Position numbers and translations under genes: made by a program
Assembly: GCA_025677835.1 (NCBI GenBank)
Contig: JAIXMR010000013.1
Span: 279,817-343,816, forward strand
DNA: 64,000 nt
Source: Sporodiniella umbellata
Lineage: Eukaryota > Mucoromycota > Mucoromycetes > Mucorales > Rhizopodaceae
Direction: 5' to 3'
Shown here: positions 34,220 to 46,734 of the stretch, in pieces
How positions within the stretch are numbered: position 1 is the first letter of the stretch
Layout of the letters: every line of letters starts with the position of its first letter
The notes under the pieces: model-generated
What the model was told of the DNA's origin: nothing
The model's input: the letters and a program-made list of their open reading frames with translations, nothing else
Database searches by the model: none

Positions 34220-35461
34220 CCTTATAAAGCATAAGAAAAAACGCACTGTTCACAAACAATTTATTTGCAGAAAGCTTGTCAGTAATATTCCTTCTAAATA
34301 AACACGTTAAAGATATATACAAAAAAGGAACACCCAGTTTACCCCTCCCGGTTAAAGATCAACCTTAGAAGATTTTTCCAGAAAAAGGTAGGCTTATGTG
34401 TCTTTTTTTGACCTGGAGCAAACACTAGTGTATGAAGGTGTCAGATTGAAAAAGATAGGAAAAAGCGTAATACGACCGGAGTTTAAATCACGTCTCTGAG
34501 ATGCAGCTTTTCTTTAAAACTCAAGTAGCAAATCAAAACTATATATTTTTTTTTCTTGCGATCGAAAATAGATGAGCAATACGTGACAACCAAAGAATAC
34601 TACTTCTAAAATGGAGTCGCCATGTAACCTTCATTATAATTTTGAAATTTTATTGTTGATAAGCCCTTTTAAGATACCCATTCGTTCTTTTTCTTCAAAA
34701 CAAGGGATAAACAATGCATTGAATACAAAAAATATAACTACTAACTTTGTCATATACAAGAAAGTTGGCCCATCAATTCTGGTCTAATCAGCATTAAAGT
34801 TTACTGGTATTGAGCAAAATTTTGTTAAAAGGCTACTTGAACGTAACTTTTGGCCTGTTTCAAACATACAACTAATACAATACCACCATCAATTTTACAA
34901 CCCACCTTAGTTATTTCTGTTTTCTGTAATCTGATGTTGCAAACTATAGGCTTGGAACAGTTGTCTCTTTAATAGCTCCTTTCTGCTTTTTTGCGGTCAC
35001 ACTACTGACTTTGCAAAAAAAAAAAAAAAAAACATCAGGGTAGCTACGCTTAACAGCTGCACCTATTTCACATTTATTTTTTGTTTTTAAAAATGTATTT
35101 CATATTTGTCTGCATCATCCTTTACTGCTTTCCGATTAGATTGAAACTCAAATCAGAATGCGTAACCTGACTCAATGTACACTTATCCTAGACAATTCAC
35201 ACAACCAAATATAGACATGTTCCCTTCACTGAGTTTGTAAATGCGCGGCTGTCATAATACTCGACTAATAATATACGCGCATAAATGGTATGCAAAATTG
35301 TGTGAGATGGTTCATTTTTGTGTAATAATTTTTTTGAGCAAATTTTGTTGTTCCTATACGACGACTGTTTTGGATTACGTGATGAATCGCCAGCGGAAAT
35401 GAAAGCTTAAAAGCAAGCTTTTTTTTCTTTTTTCCTTCTTTATATACTCAATAATCAAAAT
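34220..35461. other. Intergenic, no further gene recognised
   Basis: AT-rich DNA, with an A run near 35014-35031 and a T-rich leader just before the aldehyde dehydrogenase start. Nothing conserved was recognised beyond the CDGSH remnant. Confidence 0.5.
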
Positions 35462-37133
35462 ATGACTAAACCTGAAAAGCAATCTATCGTTCTTGCTAAC
35501 GGAAATGTAGTGGAAGGTAAAATTTAAAAGCATTGTTATTTAGGAATACTAATCGCAACCTCAAAATAGTGCACAATCAACTTTTTATCAATAACGAGTT
35601 TGTTTCTGGCCATGGTCCTCTGATCGAAACTGTCAACCCTGCTACAGAGAAAGTGATTTGCAAAGTCCATACTGCTGATGAGAGAGACGTAGATTTAGCG
35701 GTCGAAAGCGCTCTCAAATGCTTTAATAATACCTGGCGTAAGGTGGCTCCTTCTGAAAAAGGACGGTTGCTCAATAAGCTTGCTGACTTAATGGAGCGTG
35801 ACAAGGATGCTCTGGCCGCTCTGGATGCTATCGATAACGGTAAATCTTTTGAATTGGCACGCGATGGAGATGTTACCGATTCTATTGGCTGCTATCGTTA
35901 TTTTGCTGGATGGGCTGACAAAATTCATGGAAAGACTATTGACACTACCCATGACAAATTATGCTATACTCTCCAAGAGCCCTTAGGTGTAGTAGGCGCC
36001 ATTATTCCTTGGAACTATCCTACTATGATGGCTGCTTGGAAATTTGCCCCTGCATTGGCTACTGGAAATTGTAGTAAGTAACCAAAATAAGATAAAAACA
36101 CAAAAACTTCATAGAAGGAACCAAAAATAATGACTTGATTCCTATTTAGTTGTAATGAAATCTTCTGAAATTACACCTTTGTCCATACTTAAGTTTGCTG
36201 AGCTTGTAAAGGAAGCAGGATTTCCCGCCGTAAGTTGTATTTGAGTAATATGAACTAATGTACTGATACTATGACTACTAGGGTGTTGTTAACGTTATTA
36301 CTGGTCACGGTAAAACCACCGGTACCTACTTGAGCGGCCATAAAGACGTTAGTAAGATGGCCTTCACTGGCTCTACTTTAACAGGACGCAAAATCATGGA
36401 ATCAAGTGCGTCTAGTAATATAAAAAAACTTCAGCTTGAAATGGGTGGCAAGTCAGCACAAATTGTATGTGCTGACGCAGATTTGAAAAACGCTGCTTAT
36501 TGGGCCTGTGGTGGTATATTCAACAACCATGGTCAAAACTGTAACGCTGGCTCTCGCATTTTTGTTCACGAATCGGTTCATGATGAATTTGTCAATCTTT
36601 TCATTGAAGAGACAAAAAAGATCAAGATAGGCAATCCCTTTGCATCTGGCACTTTCCTTGGACCTTTAGTCAACAAAACTCAGTTTGAGAAGGTCCTTGA
36701 TTATATAAAAATTGGACAAAACGAAGGGGCCACTATTGCATATGGTGGAAACAAATGGGGAAGTACCGGATACTTTGTTGAGCCTACTGTATTCACCAAC
36801 TGCCATAATAATATGCGTATTATGCGAGAGGAGATATTTGGCCCTGTAGTTACAATTGGTTCATTTAAGACTGTTGAAGAAGCTATTAGTCTGGCCAATG
36901 ATTCTGATTATGGATTAGCTGGAGGTGTATATACCAAAGATATTGATACATCCATAAAGGTCACAAGTGAAATCAAAGCAGGAACAATGTGGGTAAACTG
37001 TTATGATGTATTTGATCAGTCTACTCCTTTTGGCGGTTATAAGCAGTCTGGTTTTGGTAAAGAGCTAGGGAAGCATGCTCTTCAGGAATACACTCAAACC
37101 AAAGTTGTTAAAATTTTAAGAACTACTGTATAA
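35462..37133 (+). CDS. NAD(P)-dependent aldehyde dehydrogenase
   Basis: Oxidises aldehydes to acids. Four exons (35462-35516, 35570-36073, 36150-36229, 36282-37133) give 496 residues, the usual class 1/2 length. Motifs in order: IPWNYPTMMAAWKFAPALA (cofactor site), FTGSTLTGRKIM, LEMGGKSAQIV with the general-base Glu, GQNCNAGSR with the catalytic Cys flanked by Asn rather than Cys, EEIFGPV, and PFGGYKQSGFGKELG near the end. The first intron ends at 35569 after a TACTAAT branch site; reading through it gives a false extension. No targeting peptide is obvious, so cytosolic location is likely. Confidence 0.95.
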
Positions 37134-37857
37134 AAAAATAAAAAAAATAAAAATTTCACGATTGGAAATAGAAAGAAAGGATATACAATTATCGCAAAAA
37201 TACAATTGATCTGTTTTAGTAAAAAACAACACTTCTCGTGCTTGGTTGTCAACAATATTTGATAGTAAGAACCACTTATCTTTGAATTTTAGACGAAAAC
37301 GGCCTATTATTATGGACTCTTTAGTGTGTGGCGCAACATGACCAAGAGTTTTTTTTAAGCAATTTATAGCGTGTTACAGAAACAAGGCAATAGAGAAGAA
37401 AATAAGACAATTCTTTTGTCAAAAACATTAAACCGAGTTAGTTACTTTAACGATCAAAGATTGTGTATTTTAAATGTATAAAATGAACAGTGTGATAACA
37501 GTGAAAAATGCATATAATTGTTGTATCCTATTATCAACGAAAAGCGGTAGGGAAATATGCTAGACTTCAATCGTGATATACTTTAAGAAGTGTGTAACTC
37601 AACAGGCAGAGACTAATGCAGGAACAAAAAAACGTATATTTGGACAAAAATCCTTCGATACTAACGTAATATATGCACTTTTGTTGAATATACTTACAGA
37701 AAAAAAAAAAAAAAAAAGAGTAGGCAATACAGCACTATCGGCTTTAACTTACTTTTTCTTTAGAATCAAGCAACTAAGTAGGCAAAAATGAACAAAAAAA
37801 CGCAAATCTGTCTATGGGGGTTAATGTTGTTTTATTTTCTTTTTGTTTTCAAGGTAT
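37134..37857. other. Convergent 3' flanks of ALDH and CPSF2 genes
   Basis: AT-rich sequence with poly-A runs (for example 37700-37717). No gene recognised. Confidence 0.6.
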
Positions 37858-40621
37858 CTATAAAATTGCATGTTGACTATATAAAAGTGATCTTATTTTA
37901 TAGTAGTCAGCTGACAGCATTCCCTCCACTAGTAACTGCCCAGTCCCAGTCTATCAAAAAGAAAAAAGAAAATAAGTTTTGAAATAAAACTGGTTTTTCA
38001 GTAAAGTTTACCTTTCTCACAGCAACATGTTCATTACATACAAGAATACCCTCGCCTTTGAATTCAGCTTGAATGCCCTCTGCTTGTAAGGTTTTTCTAA
38101 ATTCAGACAGACGGACATCACCAACAAAGACTGGCAGCTCTTGTTGACCAGGCTCCTCTTCCATACTTACGTCTAAGGAAGGGGTGGTAAGATCTTCGGG
38201 CACGTGAATACGGCCTACCACGCGAGCTAGTTCATAGTCGTCCAACTACATAAAAAAAAAGGAAGGAGCGCATGTTAATTTGATGGGCTGAGTTTTCTTT
38301 ATATGTACCCGAGAAAATTTAAGTGAGCTAACCATACTATCAGTTAACTTGACTCTGTAAATGTTGGTTGCAGCAGAGACATTAAGAACTTCACCTATGG
38401 ATGGCGTGAATATTTCTTTTGTGAATCGTTCGATGCCTTGACAGGCAGCTTCGAGATCTTTAGTAGATGATTCTGAGCCATGGACAAGGATCTGAAAGGA
38501 AAAAAAAACATGATACAAATAAGTAAGCATCTCTAGTATATATATACATATATATACTTTACCAGCTTTCTAGGAGCAATTTGAGGAAGGATGGTTTTGA
38601 TAGATCTACCGTCTGATAAGCCTTCCAGATCGACATATCTTAGCTGGCAGTTAACGGCAAATGTTTCTTGGCTCGATATATATTTGGTAGGTGTTTCATC
38701 TCTTCCTGGTAAAATGGGCTCTTGAATATCAATTTGCATTTCCTAAACAAAAAAAAAACTCCATTTAGACAAAAAAAAGAAGAAAAAAAAAAAGACTGTA
38801 CATCGTCTTTTCCAAAATTGGCGCCTTGGTCGAGATTCTTTTTCTCCTGCTCCATGCGTTCTAATTCAGAAGCCTTCATGTAATGTTCCACCTGGATTGT
38901 TTCACCATAATCGTCCATTTTTTTTCTTTTTTCCAGATAGGGAAACATACGGTAACTGTGCGCCTGTTTGAAGAATCCACCAATCTTTCCAGAGTCGCGC
39001 ACATACAAATCAAACTGGCGTGTAAGCAAGCCCTCCATGTCCTCGTCGCCTTCATCAATATCTGAAGAATCGGATTCATCGTCTTCCATAATCTTCTGGC
39101 TTCGAGCCAGCATAGCTGCACGGGCTGCTTCTTTATCAGCTTCGGCACGTTTAACGGCTTCAAACTGCTGTAGTTCTGCTCCTTCTAACGGGACACGTTT
39201 GTAGACTTTAAGATTTAAGGTATTTTGGTATTCAACAGCTGGCTTGACAGGTACCTTAGTGATCTGCGTCGTGTGTGCAACAACTGCTTGCTGATCCCAG
39301 TCGTTGTAGAGTTGGCGTGCAAGCGTGTCAGGTGCTGATCGATCAGTAAGTATTAAAGTGTTTTTAGGTTCAGGTGTAGTCATCCAACGCAAAAAGAGCT
39401 CGCGTGCAAAACCTGTTTCTAAACTATGGTGACTAGCCATAACCACTCTCGGCTCAGGATAACTATCCAGATCCTCAATCTTGTGACACAGTCGCACATA
39501 TTTGAATTCATATGGATTTTCTCTAGACTGGGAGAACTTTCGTGTCAGCTCTTCGCCCATCCATTCAAGCATGATTTTTGCAAAGTGTACAGTGTGATAG
39601 CTGGTATTGGATAACATAATGAGCGGATGAGTGAGTTGGTGCTGTGCCCAATGCTGGTCTAACAAGTAAGCCAATTCCAATACACGTGCTGAAGAGTCTG
39701 TGGGTAATAGAACAGAGCCGCCTTTGTCTAAAGAGCTCTGCATAGTATCTAGAAACAAGTAAGTCATACGAGTATAATTTGACCCAAAAAAAAAATGTTA
39801 ATATACCAAACATTGCAGCATATCGGTCTTTTCTTGCAGGATGTACTACTTGTGAGTTGTATGCATCTGTAATAAGTAGAGAGGGTCGTGTAAGCGCGTC
39901 CAAGACTACGCCACCTGAATGCAGCACAGTTCCATCAAGATGACTAGATTGTATACAATTTTGAGTTGCCACGTCCTTTCCACTTCCTTTTTTGAAATCT
40001 CGTTTAAAAGATTGAATCGCTTACTATTCTTTTCTGTGATTAAAGTCAACTGCATAGACGATTTCGTCTGTATCTTGTTTGATTTTCCAAATGGTTCCAC
40101 CAACTGTATGTGCTGCTGCATAAGCTGTAATGGTGATGCCTTGGCATTTTCCTGTCAAGCTGAATGGTTGTGAATATCTCAGAGGTGTGATTTTGTCAAA
40201 TGAATTGTCGACGTCTTCTAAGCTGAACTCTTTGAATTCTAATTCGTTGGTTTTTGACTGGTACAAATCATACATGCACATCTTGCCCATATTGACAACA
40301 GGCACGGTTGAGTAAACTGGACACGTTAGCCCTAAATGACTTCGTGCATAAGGATAGGCTCCTAAATGAGAAAGGTCGCTATGTGATATAATGACAGCAT
40401 CGATTTGCTTTGCTACTCTAAATTTTAAAATTTTAAAAAAGAGTCAAGCACGAACTAAAAACAAGCTCTTACTTTTTTAGATTAGATAGATTATCTACAC
40501 TGAAAGAATCTGACCAGCCACAATCAAGTAATATCTTGACTTCATCAATCTCAAGAAGATAGCATAATGGCCCTTCGTTTTTGGAACCTGAGATTGGTGT
40601 AAATTTAATATAGCTTGTCAT
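37858..40621 (-). CDS. CFT2: Cleavage and polyadenylation specificity factor subunit 2 (CPSF100/Cft2)
   Basis: CPSF100 is the inactive metallo-beta-lactamase partner of the CPSF73 endonuclease in mRNA 3'-end processing. Eight exons (40621-40473, 40417-40025, 39943-39807, 39748-38802, 38742-38563, 38491-38309, 38245-38012, 37950-37858) sum to 771 residues, close to the animal protein. Blocks: [36 protein letters not shown] (a degenerate HxHxDH), [35 protein letters not shown] in the beta-CASP domain, [18 protein letters not shown], an acidic [14 protein letters not shown] loop, and the C-terminal [11 protein letters not shown] joined to [18 protein letters not shown]. It is divergent from COA4 with 129 bp between the starts. 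Confidence 0.95.
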
Positions 40622-40750
40622 GGCAAGAAAAAAAAAAAGCAATACAACAACAACAACAAAAAAAAAAGTCAAGTTTCTTTTAGCTGGGTTTGTTTCTTTT
40701 TTTTTAAAAAAAAAAAAAAATCTGTTCTTTTATTTTTTGGTATAGAAATC

Positions 40751-40954
40751 ATGGATTTGGATCCTTATGATAAGCGCATTGCAAAAACAGGCTGTTCTAA
40801 AGAAAACGATGCTTTGTTGATATGCCATTATGATACAAAGGATTGGAGGAAATGTGCGAAAGAGATGCGAGCCTTTAGAGAATGCTTTATAAAAAACAAA
40901 GATAATGCTGGCAGTAAAGAGTTAGAAGAGTCCAAGAACCCCTCATTCGCATAA
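40751..40954 (+). CDS. COA4: COX assembly factor Coa4/Cmc3, twin CX9C
   Basis: Coa4 is a small intermembrane-space protein imported by Mia40 that assists cytochrome c oxidase assembly. The single exon encodes 67 residues with DPYDKRIAKTGC and two exact CX9C motifs, CSKENDALLIC and CAKEMRAFREC, typical of CHCH proteins. Its last 12 coding bases, including the stop at 40952-40954, overlap the last codons of the RasGEF gene on the other strand. Confidence 0.92.
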   Translation: MDLDPYDKRIAKTGCSKENDALLICHYDTKDWRKCAKEMRAFRECFIKNKDNAGSKELEESKNPSFA

Positions 40955-43135
40955 GAAGCTGGCCTCTTTTATTTGAGAATTGTCTAACACGGCCATGTTT
41001 TGCAACTGAATGAATAAAGGTTGATTTGATTTAAATTTGTATGCCCTGGACAACACTTGAAAAGTCAAGACGTGCTTTACGACAGAAGCTGTTTCTTTTT
41101 AGTTTTGTGCATTTTTTACGCGTTTCTTTTTTTTTTTTAAGAAAAAAAAAAAAACAGATTCTATTACCGGCTATTCTAAACTTGTTGTAATTTACCAAAC
41201 GACTGCAAAGCCTACTGTATAACCCTTTCTCCTCCTCTTTTTCAATTTTATCCGTAGTCGAATTAACAAACGTTGGTAGTTCAGCCAAAAAAACTAGATC
41301 AGACAGATAGAGACCTAGATAAAAAAAATTTTACCGCACATACATATACCAAGAAGTAGATGAAATAGAATCCTTTTTTCTTTAGTCCAGCTCTCTTTTG
41401 TTTTTTGTTTTTCAAGTAACTGTAACAAAGATCTTACCCAAGAATGGAATACAACCATTAACGTATTCAGGTTCTTTCAAGCTTTGCGTCAAAACGCATT
41501 CCACCACAGAAGATGCAGTCAGTTCTTCTGTGGCTTTTGTCATACATTCTCTTATATATTTCCAATTTTTGAAAGGTTTTGCCAATTCTTTGAGTTGGTT
41601 CAGCGTTTTTTTTGTATCTGTATCGACTTTTTCCCAAGTTTTGACGAGACGGGTCACAGTCGGGGACTGTAAACCCAGTAGGATTTGCATGAGTGTACTA
41701 TAGTTGCGATGTTGGTAACACTTGTAAGCGATTCGTATGAATTTCTCTATTAATCGAACACGAATACCCAATAAAGGACATCGAACAATTTCTGAAGCTA
41801 CCCACTGGCAGGACTTTTGTTGTTGTTTTTGTTTAAATAAGGGTGGGAGGGAGAGTCAATACAGGATATAGAACAAGAAAGAGTCTAACATTACCTTATT
41901 AAAATATTCAATCAGTAAATCTACCCCTTGAAGGTCCTCGAGGTGTGTGAGATGACTAAAGGAAGAAGTTTTTTTTTCTTTCTTTCTCCACCTCAATTCA
42001 ATGAGTTCATTCCAACTAACTGTTTGGAGCATATCGCGTTCAATCAGACAAAACTGCTGTGCGATTACTTCCGACCGATACCTGAGTACAGTAGGCAACT
42101 GATGATGATTCACTAAAGAAAGAAGCTTATGTGTGAACTGGTGAAGAATCCAGGGATCTTTGTTATGGTTCCAGACAGTCTCAGGCGATAAAAGCTCATA
42201 ATGGCGATGAAAACCACGTTGTCGTTTCAGAATCTTTCGTAGGCTTTGTACAATTTTTTGATTGCAAGCTATAGGCGTATGCGTATGTAGTTGTGTAAGA
42301 AAAGTACAGAGCATGAATCTCAAGGTATGCGAATGTATAAAATCAAATGCCCAAAAATGGGTTAACCAATAACGAATCACTGTAAATGTTCTTCAGGAGA
42401 TTTCAATACAAACTTGTGTATCCCTTAAAAAAAAAAAAAAACCTTGTTTTTACCTTATTCGAATCCATTGACGCTCTTGGGTATTTTCCAACAACGTCCA
42501 ACGAAATCGAGTGATTAGGAGTTTACAGAGTTTGATAGGTGTTGTAAATTGACGAAAAGTAAGAAAAAAGTTCATAAGGAATTCATGATCCATTTCTCGC
42601 GTGAGTCTCTCTACCAGCTTTTCTGTGGTAGCAGAAGTGATTGCAGTGTCTGATTTACGGTAATGAATGAAGTGATAAGAATCTTTCCATAGGAAATCAA
42701 ACATATGGGGATTGTTCTCGATAGGCTCTTTGGGCAAATTGTTCAGCTGGATAGTTTGAACAAGCCTGTCTTCTACCAAAGTATCCGTTGTCCTTAAAAA
42801 CAAAAGCGTATTTAAGAAGAGAGAGATAGAAAGAGATAGATTAATGATAGTAATTCCAATATAAGCAAGTTGAAACATACATGTTTGATAAAGCAGTAAC
42901 TGTCATCCAACCGTAAATATTAGCCAGCCGGGAGTATTCTGGAGGGTGAGTGCCTGAATAGAAACTGTGTCGACGCGAAATTGTATTAGGCCGAGACAGG
43001 TCATTACTTGCGTGTTCCTGGTGGAATAGAGCTTTAATATCGTCCAACGATTTGGATCGTCTTCTATAGGGAAGCAAAAGTGGATGTCGGCATTTGATTT
43101 TTAATTAGCATTGATATTTACTTTAGTGGTGTCAT
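40943..43135 (-). CDS. Ras guanine nucleotide exchange factor (Cdc25/Sos family)
   Basis: Activates Ras-type GTPases. Seven exons (43135-43122, 43063-42881, 42792-42454, 42390-41895, 41813-41438, 41314-41168, 41094-40943) sum to 568 residues. The REM domain is at about 100-180 (EKLVERLTREMDHEFLMNFFLTFRQFTTP) with its helical continuation (VIRYWLTHFW). The catalytic domain covers about 270-560: LIERDMLQTVSWNELIELRW, FNKSCQWVASEIV, RVRLIEKFIRIAYKCYQHRNYSTLMQI, CIPFLGLYLSDLVFLAELPTF and NYNKFRIAETASVVKHVLTFQ. Exon 1 has only 14 bp. No SH3 or PH domain is seen. The 3' end overlaps COA4 by 12 bp. Confidence 0.9.
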
Positions 43136-43375
43136 TGTGCATGAAACAGTAGACATATTGAGGAATAAGCTGGTTGGAGGTGTAATCTACGTACGTTTAA
43201 AACAAGTCAAAAAAAAAACAAAATGGTTGAAAGAAAAAAGAATAAGAAAGCGAGAGCAGATGCATCAACCTATTTTACTGAATTATTGACGTAAGAATGA
43301 AAGGGGAACCTATAAAGTATTTAATTCAATGGCCGATGATTGTTTGTATTTTGTTCAACCTTTTTATTTTTTAAA

Positions 43376-44522
43376 ATGTCGTTTCGAGAGAATGAGACTT
43401 ACATTAAATTACAACGACCATTTCGTATAAGAAAATCATTACGAGGACTAGTCAAACCCACCGTATCTAAATCTCAAGTCAAACTACCACCATTACCACC
43501 TCATGATCCTCAAATAGACGAATACGTCTATGACATTTTATACGAATGCCAAAGAGGGTAAGAAAGCCTTGAAAATCATCGACTGACCGCTTATCGAATG
43601 CTCTTTATATGTTTGCAGTTCACTTTCTGTAGGCTATAGCTCCAAAACGTAGGTAAAATGTTTCGGTTTCTGTTTATTTAGTTTAACCATGGTTCTGATA
43701 CCTTTTATTTTTTGTAGCTTACTACAGTTTGATCCAAACCCTTGGTGCGACGCAGATATGAAATTCACGCCTATGAACACAGCAAACTATCAATTACCAG
43801 ATCCGACTTGGCAATGGGTATGGAAAAAAAAAAAAAAAAAAAAAAGATATTTGATTAAAGCTTTCAAAAAAGGTAAGCAAGGATTGGATGATAGATATGA
43901 CAGAGGATGTCGATGAAGTGGGATGGCAATATTCGCTCAAGTTTCATGGAGCAGATTGGCATGGTATATATTCACAAGAGATAAAAAGAAAAGTGGCTGA
44001 CATACAAAAAAAAACAGGCAACTATAAACATTTCCGGTCTTTTGTAAGAAGAAGACGCTGGATTCGACTAAGACATCGTAGTAAGAAAACAAACAGGAGT
44101 CGACCGACGCTTCAACCCTCATCGGCACAGCCTTCAAGTACAGATGTACTGACGCAACAACAAGACTTTCTAACACAACTCAGATACTGTCGACTGGACA
44201 GAGAAAAGATGAAAGTACTGAATCAAGCTATCGAAGCAGGTCATATAGACCAGATCAAGGATAAAGTAAGCGCGCACACACACAAAAAAAAAAGGGGGGG
44301 GTGATGTATACACAAAGGAGAGCTAATCCCGTTTGTCTATAGATGTCAGAATACATCAATTTACTTGATTTTGAAGATACCAAATATGCATTCCTATGCC
44401 TTTTGATCGAACACAATGTTCAATTAAGCGAGGAAAACAAAAAAGAGATTCAATCGTCACTTCACTTTTACAGTCATTTGGAAGAATTACTTTTGATTTT
44501 AGAAAAGAAAAACAAAAAATAA
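43376..44522 (+). CDS. Dysferlin-domain protein (Spo73/Pex23-like)
   Basis: Five exons (43376-43557, 43619-43648, 43718-43817, 43873-44265, 44343-44522) give 294 residues. A dysferlin domain is read across exons 1-4: VYDILYECQRGSLSVGYSS, LLQFDPNPWCD, YQLPDPTWQWVSKDWMIDM, DEVGWQYSLKFHGADWHG and SFVRRRRWIRLR. The C-terminal quarter is helical (FLTQLRYCRLDREKMKVLNQ, FAFLCLLIEHNVQLSEENKK-like). Relatives act in peroxisome/ER membrane shaping (Pex30/Pex23) or prospore membrane extension (Spo73). No membrane helices are seen, so Spo73-like is favoured. The intron at 43818-43872 holds 23 consecutive A residues. Confidence 0.82.
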
Positions 44523-44607
44523 AACAAAATATTTGTTATGTACAAGTATTTCTTTAATGTTTAGTGTGTTTATTTAATTTTATTCATTGGTTTTTTGTCA
44601 CAAGTGT

Positions 44608-45291
44608 TTAGTAGAAGAAACCGAGGATCTTACCACCAGCGTGCTTTTGACGAGCTTCTTCGTGGTCCATGATACCAGCAGAGGTGGTTAAGATAAGGTA
44701 ACCGAATTGACGAGCGGGCAATAAGTTAGCGGTCCACTTTTCAAGTTCAGTAAGCTTGATGTTAAAACGAGGGGAGATAACACCACACTTGTTAAGGCGA
44801 CCGTTAAGTTGGATAACGATTTTGCCGGAACGATGGTCATCGATTTCTTCAAATTCACCAATGTAACCTATACACCAATTAGATTAGTTTCAAAGTATAT
44901 AGATTGAAATGTGCGTGTATATGTGGGTCAATAAAGAGGTATGTTTCTCTCTTCTTTGAACTCTACTATAGTCAATAGACAAATAAATGTCTGTGTATAG
45001 TAAAATATAAAAGAAAAAAAAAGGGAAAATAATCTACCGCAGATTTAAAGGTCAAAATTTGTAGTGATTGAGAAATCCCAACTAGTTATACTACGGGTAT
45101 CTAACATGCCCTCGATAATGACACAAATATACACCGAACGGAGAAAGGATAAACTTACCGTGCTTTTGCATGACGGACAAAAACTTGATGATGACCTTGG
45201 AAGAGGGACGAACGAGAACTTGTCTCTTACCACGACGCTCAGCGTTGTTGATGTTGTTCAAACAATCGTTCAAGACGGAAACTCTGACCAT
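44608..45291 (-). CDS. RPS22: Ribosomal protein uS8 (S22/S15a)
   Basis: Small-subunit protein that binds 18S rRNA. Two exons (45291-45159 and 44867-44608) encode 130 residues, the standard length: [80 protein letters not shown] and the end GGKILGFFY. The intron of 291 bp is five times longer than the others in this window and may host a snoRNA. The stop lies 85 bp from that of the convergent dysferlin-domain gene. Confidence 0.97.
44868..45158 (-). ncRNA. Possible intronic snoRNA in the uS8 gene
   Basis: The intron contains blocks of balanced composition and short hairpins on the sense strand, such as AATCTGCGGTAGATT and AGACATTTATTTGTCT nested between CTATA and TATAG. No clear C/D boxes were found; an H/ACA RNA is conceivable but no H box could be fixed. 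The call rests mainly on intron length and the host being a ribosomal-protein gene. Confidence 0.25.
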
Positions 45292-45855
45292 TTTTCTTTT
45301 AAAGACAAAAAAAAAAAAAGAGAGACATGTTAGAAAGAGGAAAGTAAGCTAAAATGAGTGTCGCATCGTGCAAGTCCTGTTTCTCCCTTTATGTTTTTAA
45401 GGGTTTGCGGCTTGTACAGAAAGAGAACTTCAAACGTTCATGAAAATGAGAATGAGTTCTAGATCAGTACAAGGTAGACCCTTAAAAATTAAGCGATTCA
45501 TTAAAGCTTATTCTTGGTTGTTCCCTCTTGACCAAGTAAGTAGCAATGTGTTTGCTTTTACAAGGTACAACATGTAGTGGACGGATGGACATTATAGTCT
45601 GATGGATGGATGACTTTACCTTGTTTAAAGTATAATTAAAAGAGAAGGGGTAGATTCAGAATCATAGAGAATCACTATTTCTCATTACGCCTGTCTCCAA
45701 GCCACCCTTTTTTTTTTTTTTTTTTTTTTACCGAGAAAGATTGGCTTCCCCTCCCTTTTTTTTTTCTAGAAAAGGAAAGAAGAAAACTGGTACTTTCAAA
45801 AGTGGCTGTACATCATTCTATAGTCTCATTACGCGTTTGATAAATAATAAAAGCT
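45292..45855. other. Intergenic between uS8 start and Sds3-like stop
   Basis: Contains a T run near 45709-45730. The plus strand has a 46-codon frame at 45440-45580 (GRPLKIKRFIKAYSWLFP) with an internal GTAAGT; it is not recognised and may be chance. Confidence 0.4.
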
Positions 45856-46703
45856 TTAATATACTAAAGAGGTAGTGATAAGCTTTTTCATGTTTGAAAA
45901 TTCCTGTTCTAGTTCTTCTTCTTCGTCTGGGGATATGGTGTAGATATTGGGTAATGTATTAAGGCGGACTATTTCAAATTATACATTAGAAATAAATATA
46001 GAAAAGAGACTTTTACCAGCGCGCTTTTTGGAGGAAGGGTCTTTGGAGGTGGCCGACACGGTAATTGAATCATTATTTCTTTTTCTTAGCTTTCGTTTAG
46101 AAGATTTGCCTTCATCTGAGAGTTTGGATATAAGTATGTGTTTCGATAGGGGGTCTGTAGGGGTTTACCTTGTTCGTTTTCTTCTTTGATTTGTTTCCGT
46201 CGGTCTTCTAGTGAAGCGATTAAACTTTCTTGAATCTGTCTTTTCTCCGACTGGTTATTATTAAAGAAGAGATAAGCCTATTATGTACATATTCTCTTGC
46301 TAGATGCTTTACTTGGTATTCTTCCTCTAATGCTTGTAAATCGCGGTTGTAATATTTTTCGATAAAGACCATTTGGTAATCCATAAAGCTCTCTGCATCC
46401 AATATAGCCACTTCTCGTTTAGATTCAATATCAGACATCAGCTCTTGATAGACCGTATGTGTGCCTACTCAGCTTGTGAGCACCGTAGATTATTTGAGAG
46501 ACACATTTACCTTTTTGTAGACTCTGAAGTTCTTCTTGTAAATTACTGACTTTTTCTTGATAGATTCTATATAAAAGAAAAACAAATATCAAATGAGTTT
46601 AAACCGAGGTAACGCACGTGCCAATCATATCACTTTACTCATCTGCTTGTTCCCAAAACTCATTATCCATCCAAGTCATCAAATCGTTGTATTGTCCTAC
46701 GCC

Positions 46704-46734
<31 letters not shown>

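Noticed and set aside
45064..45352. Plus-strand frames opposite uS8 exon 1 and its intron
   Set aside because: Antisense shadows; uS8 reads perfectly on the minus strand.
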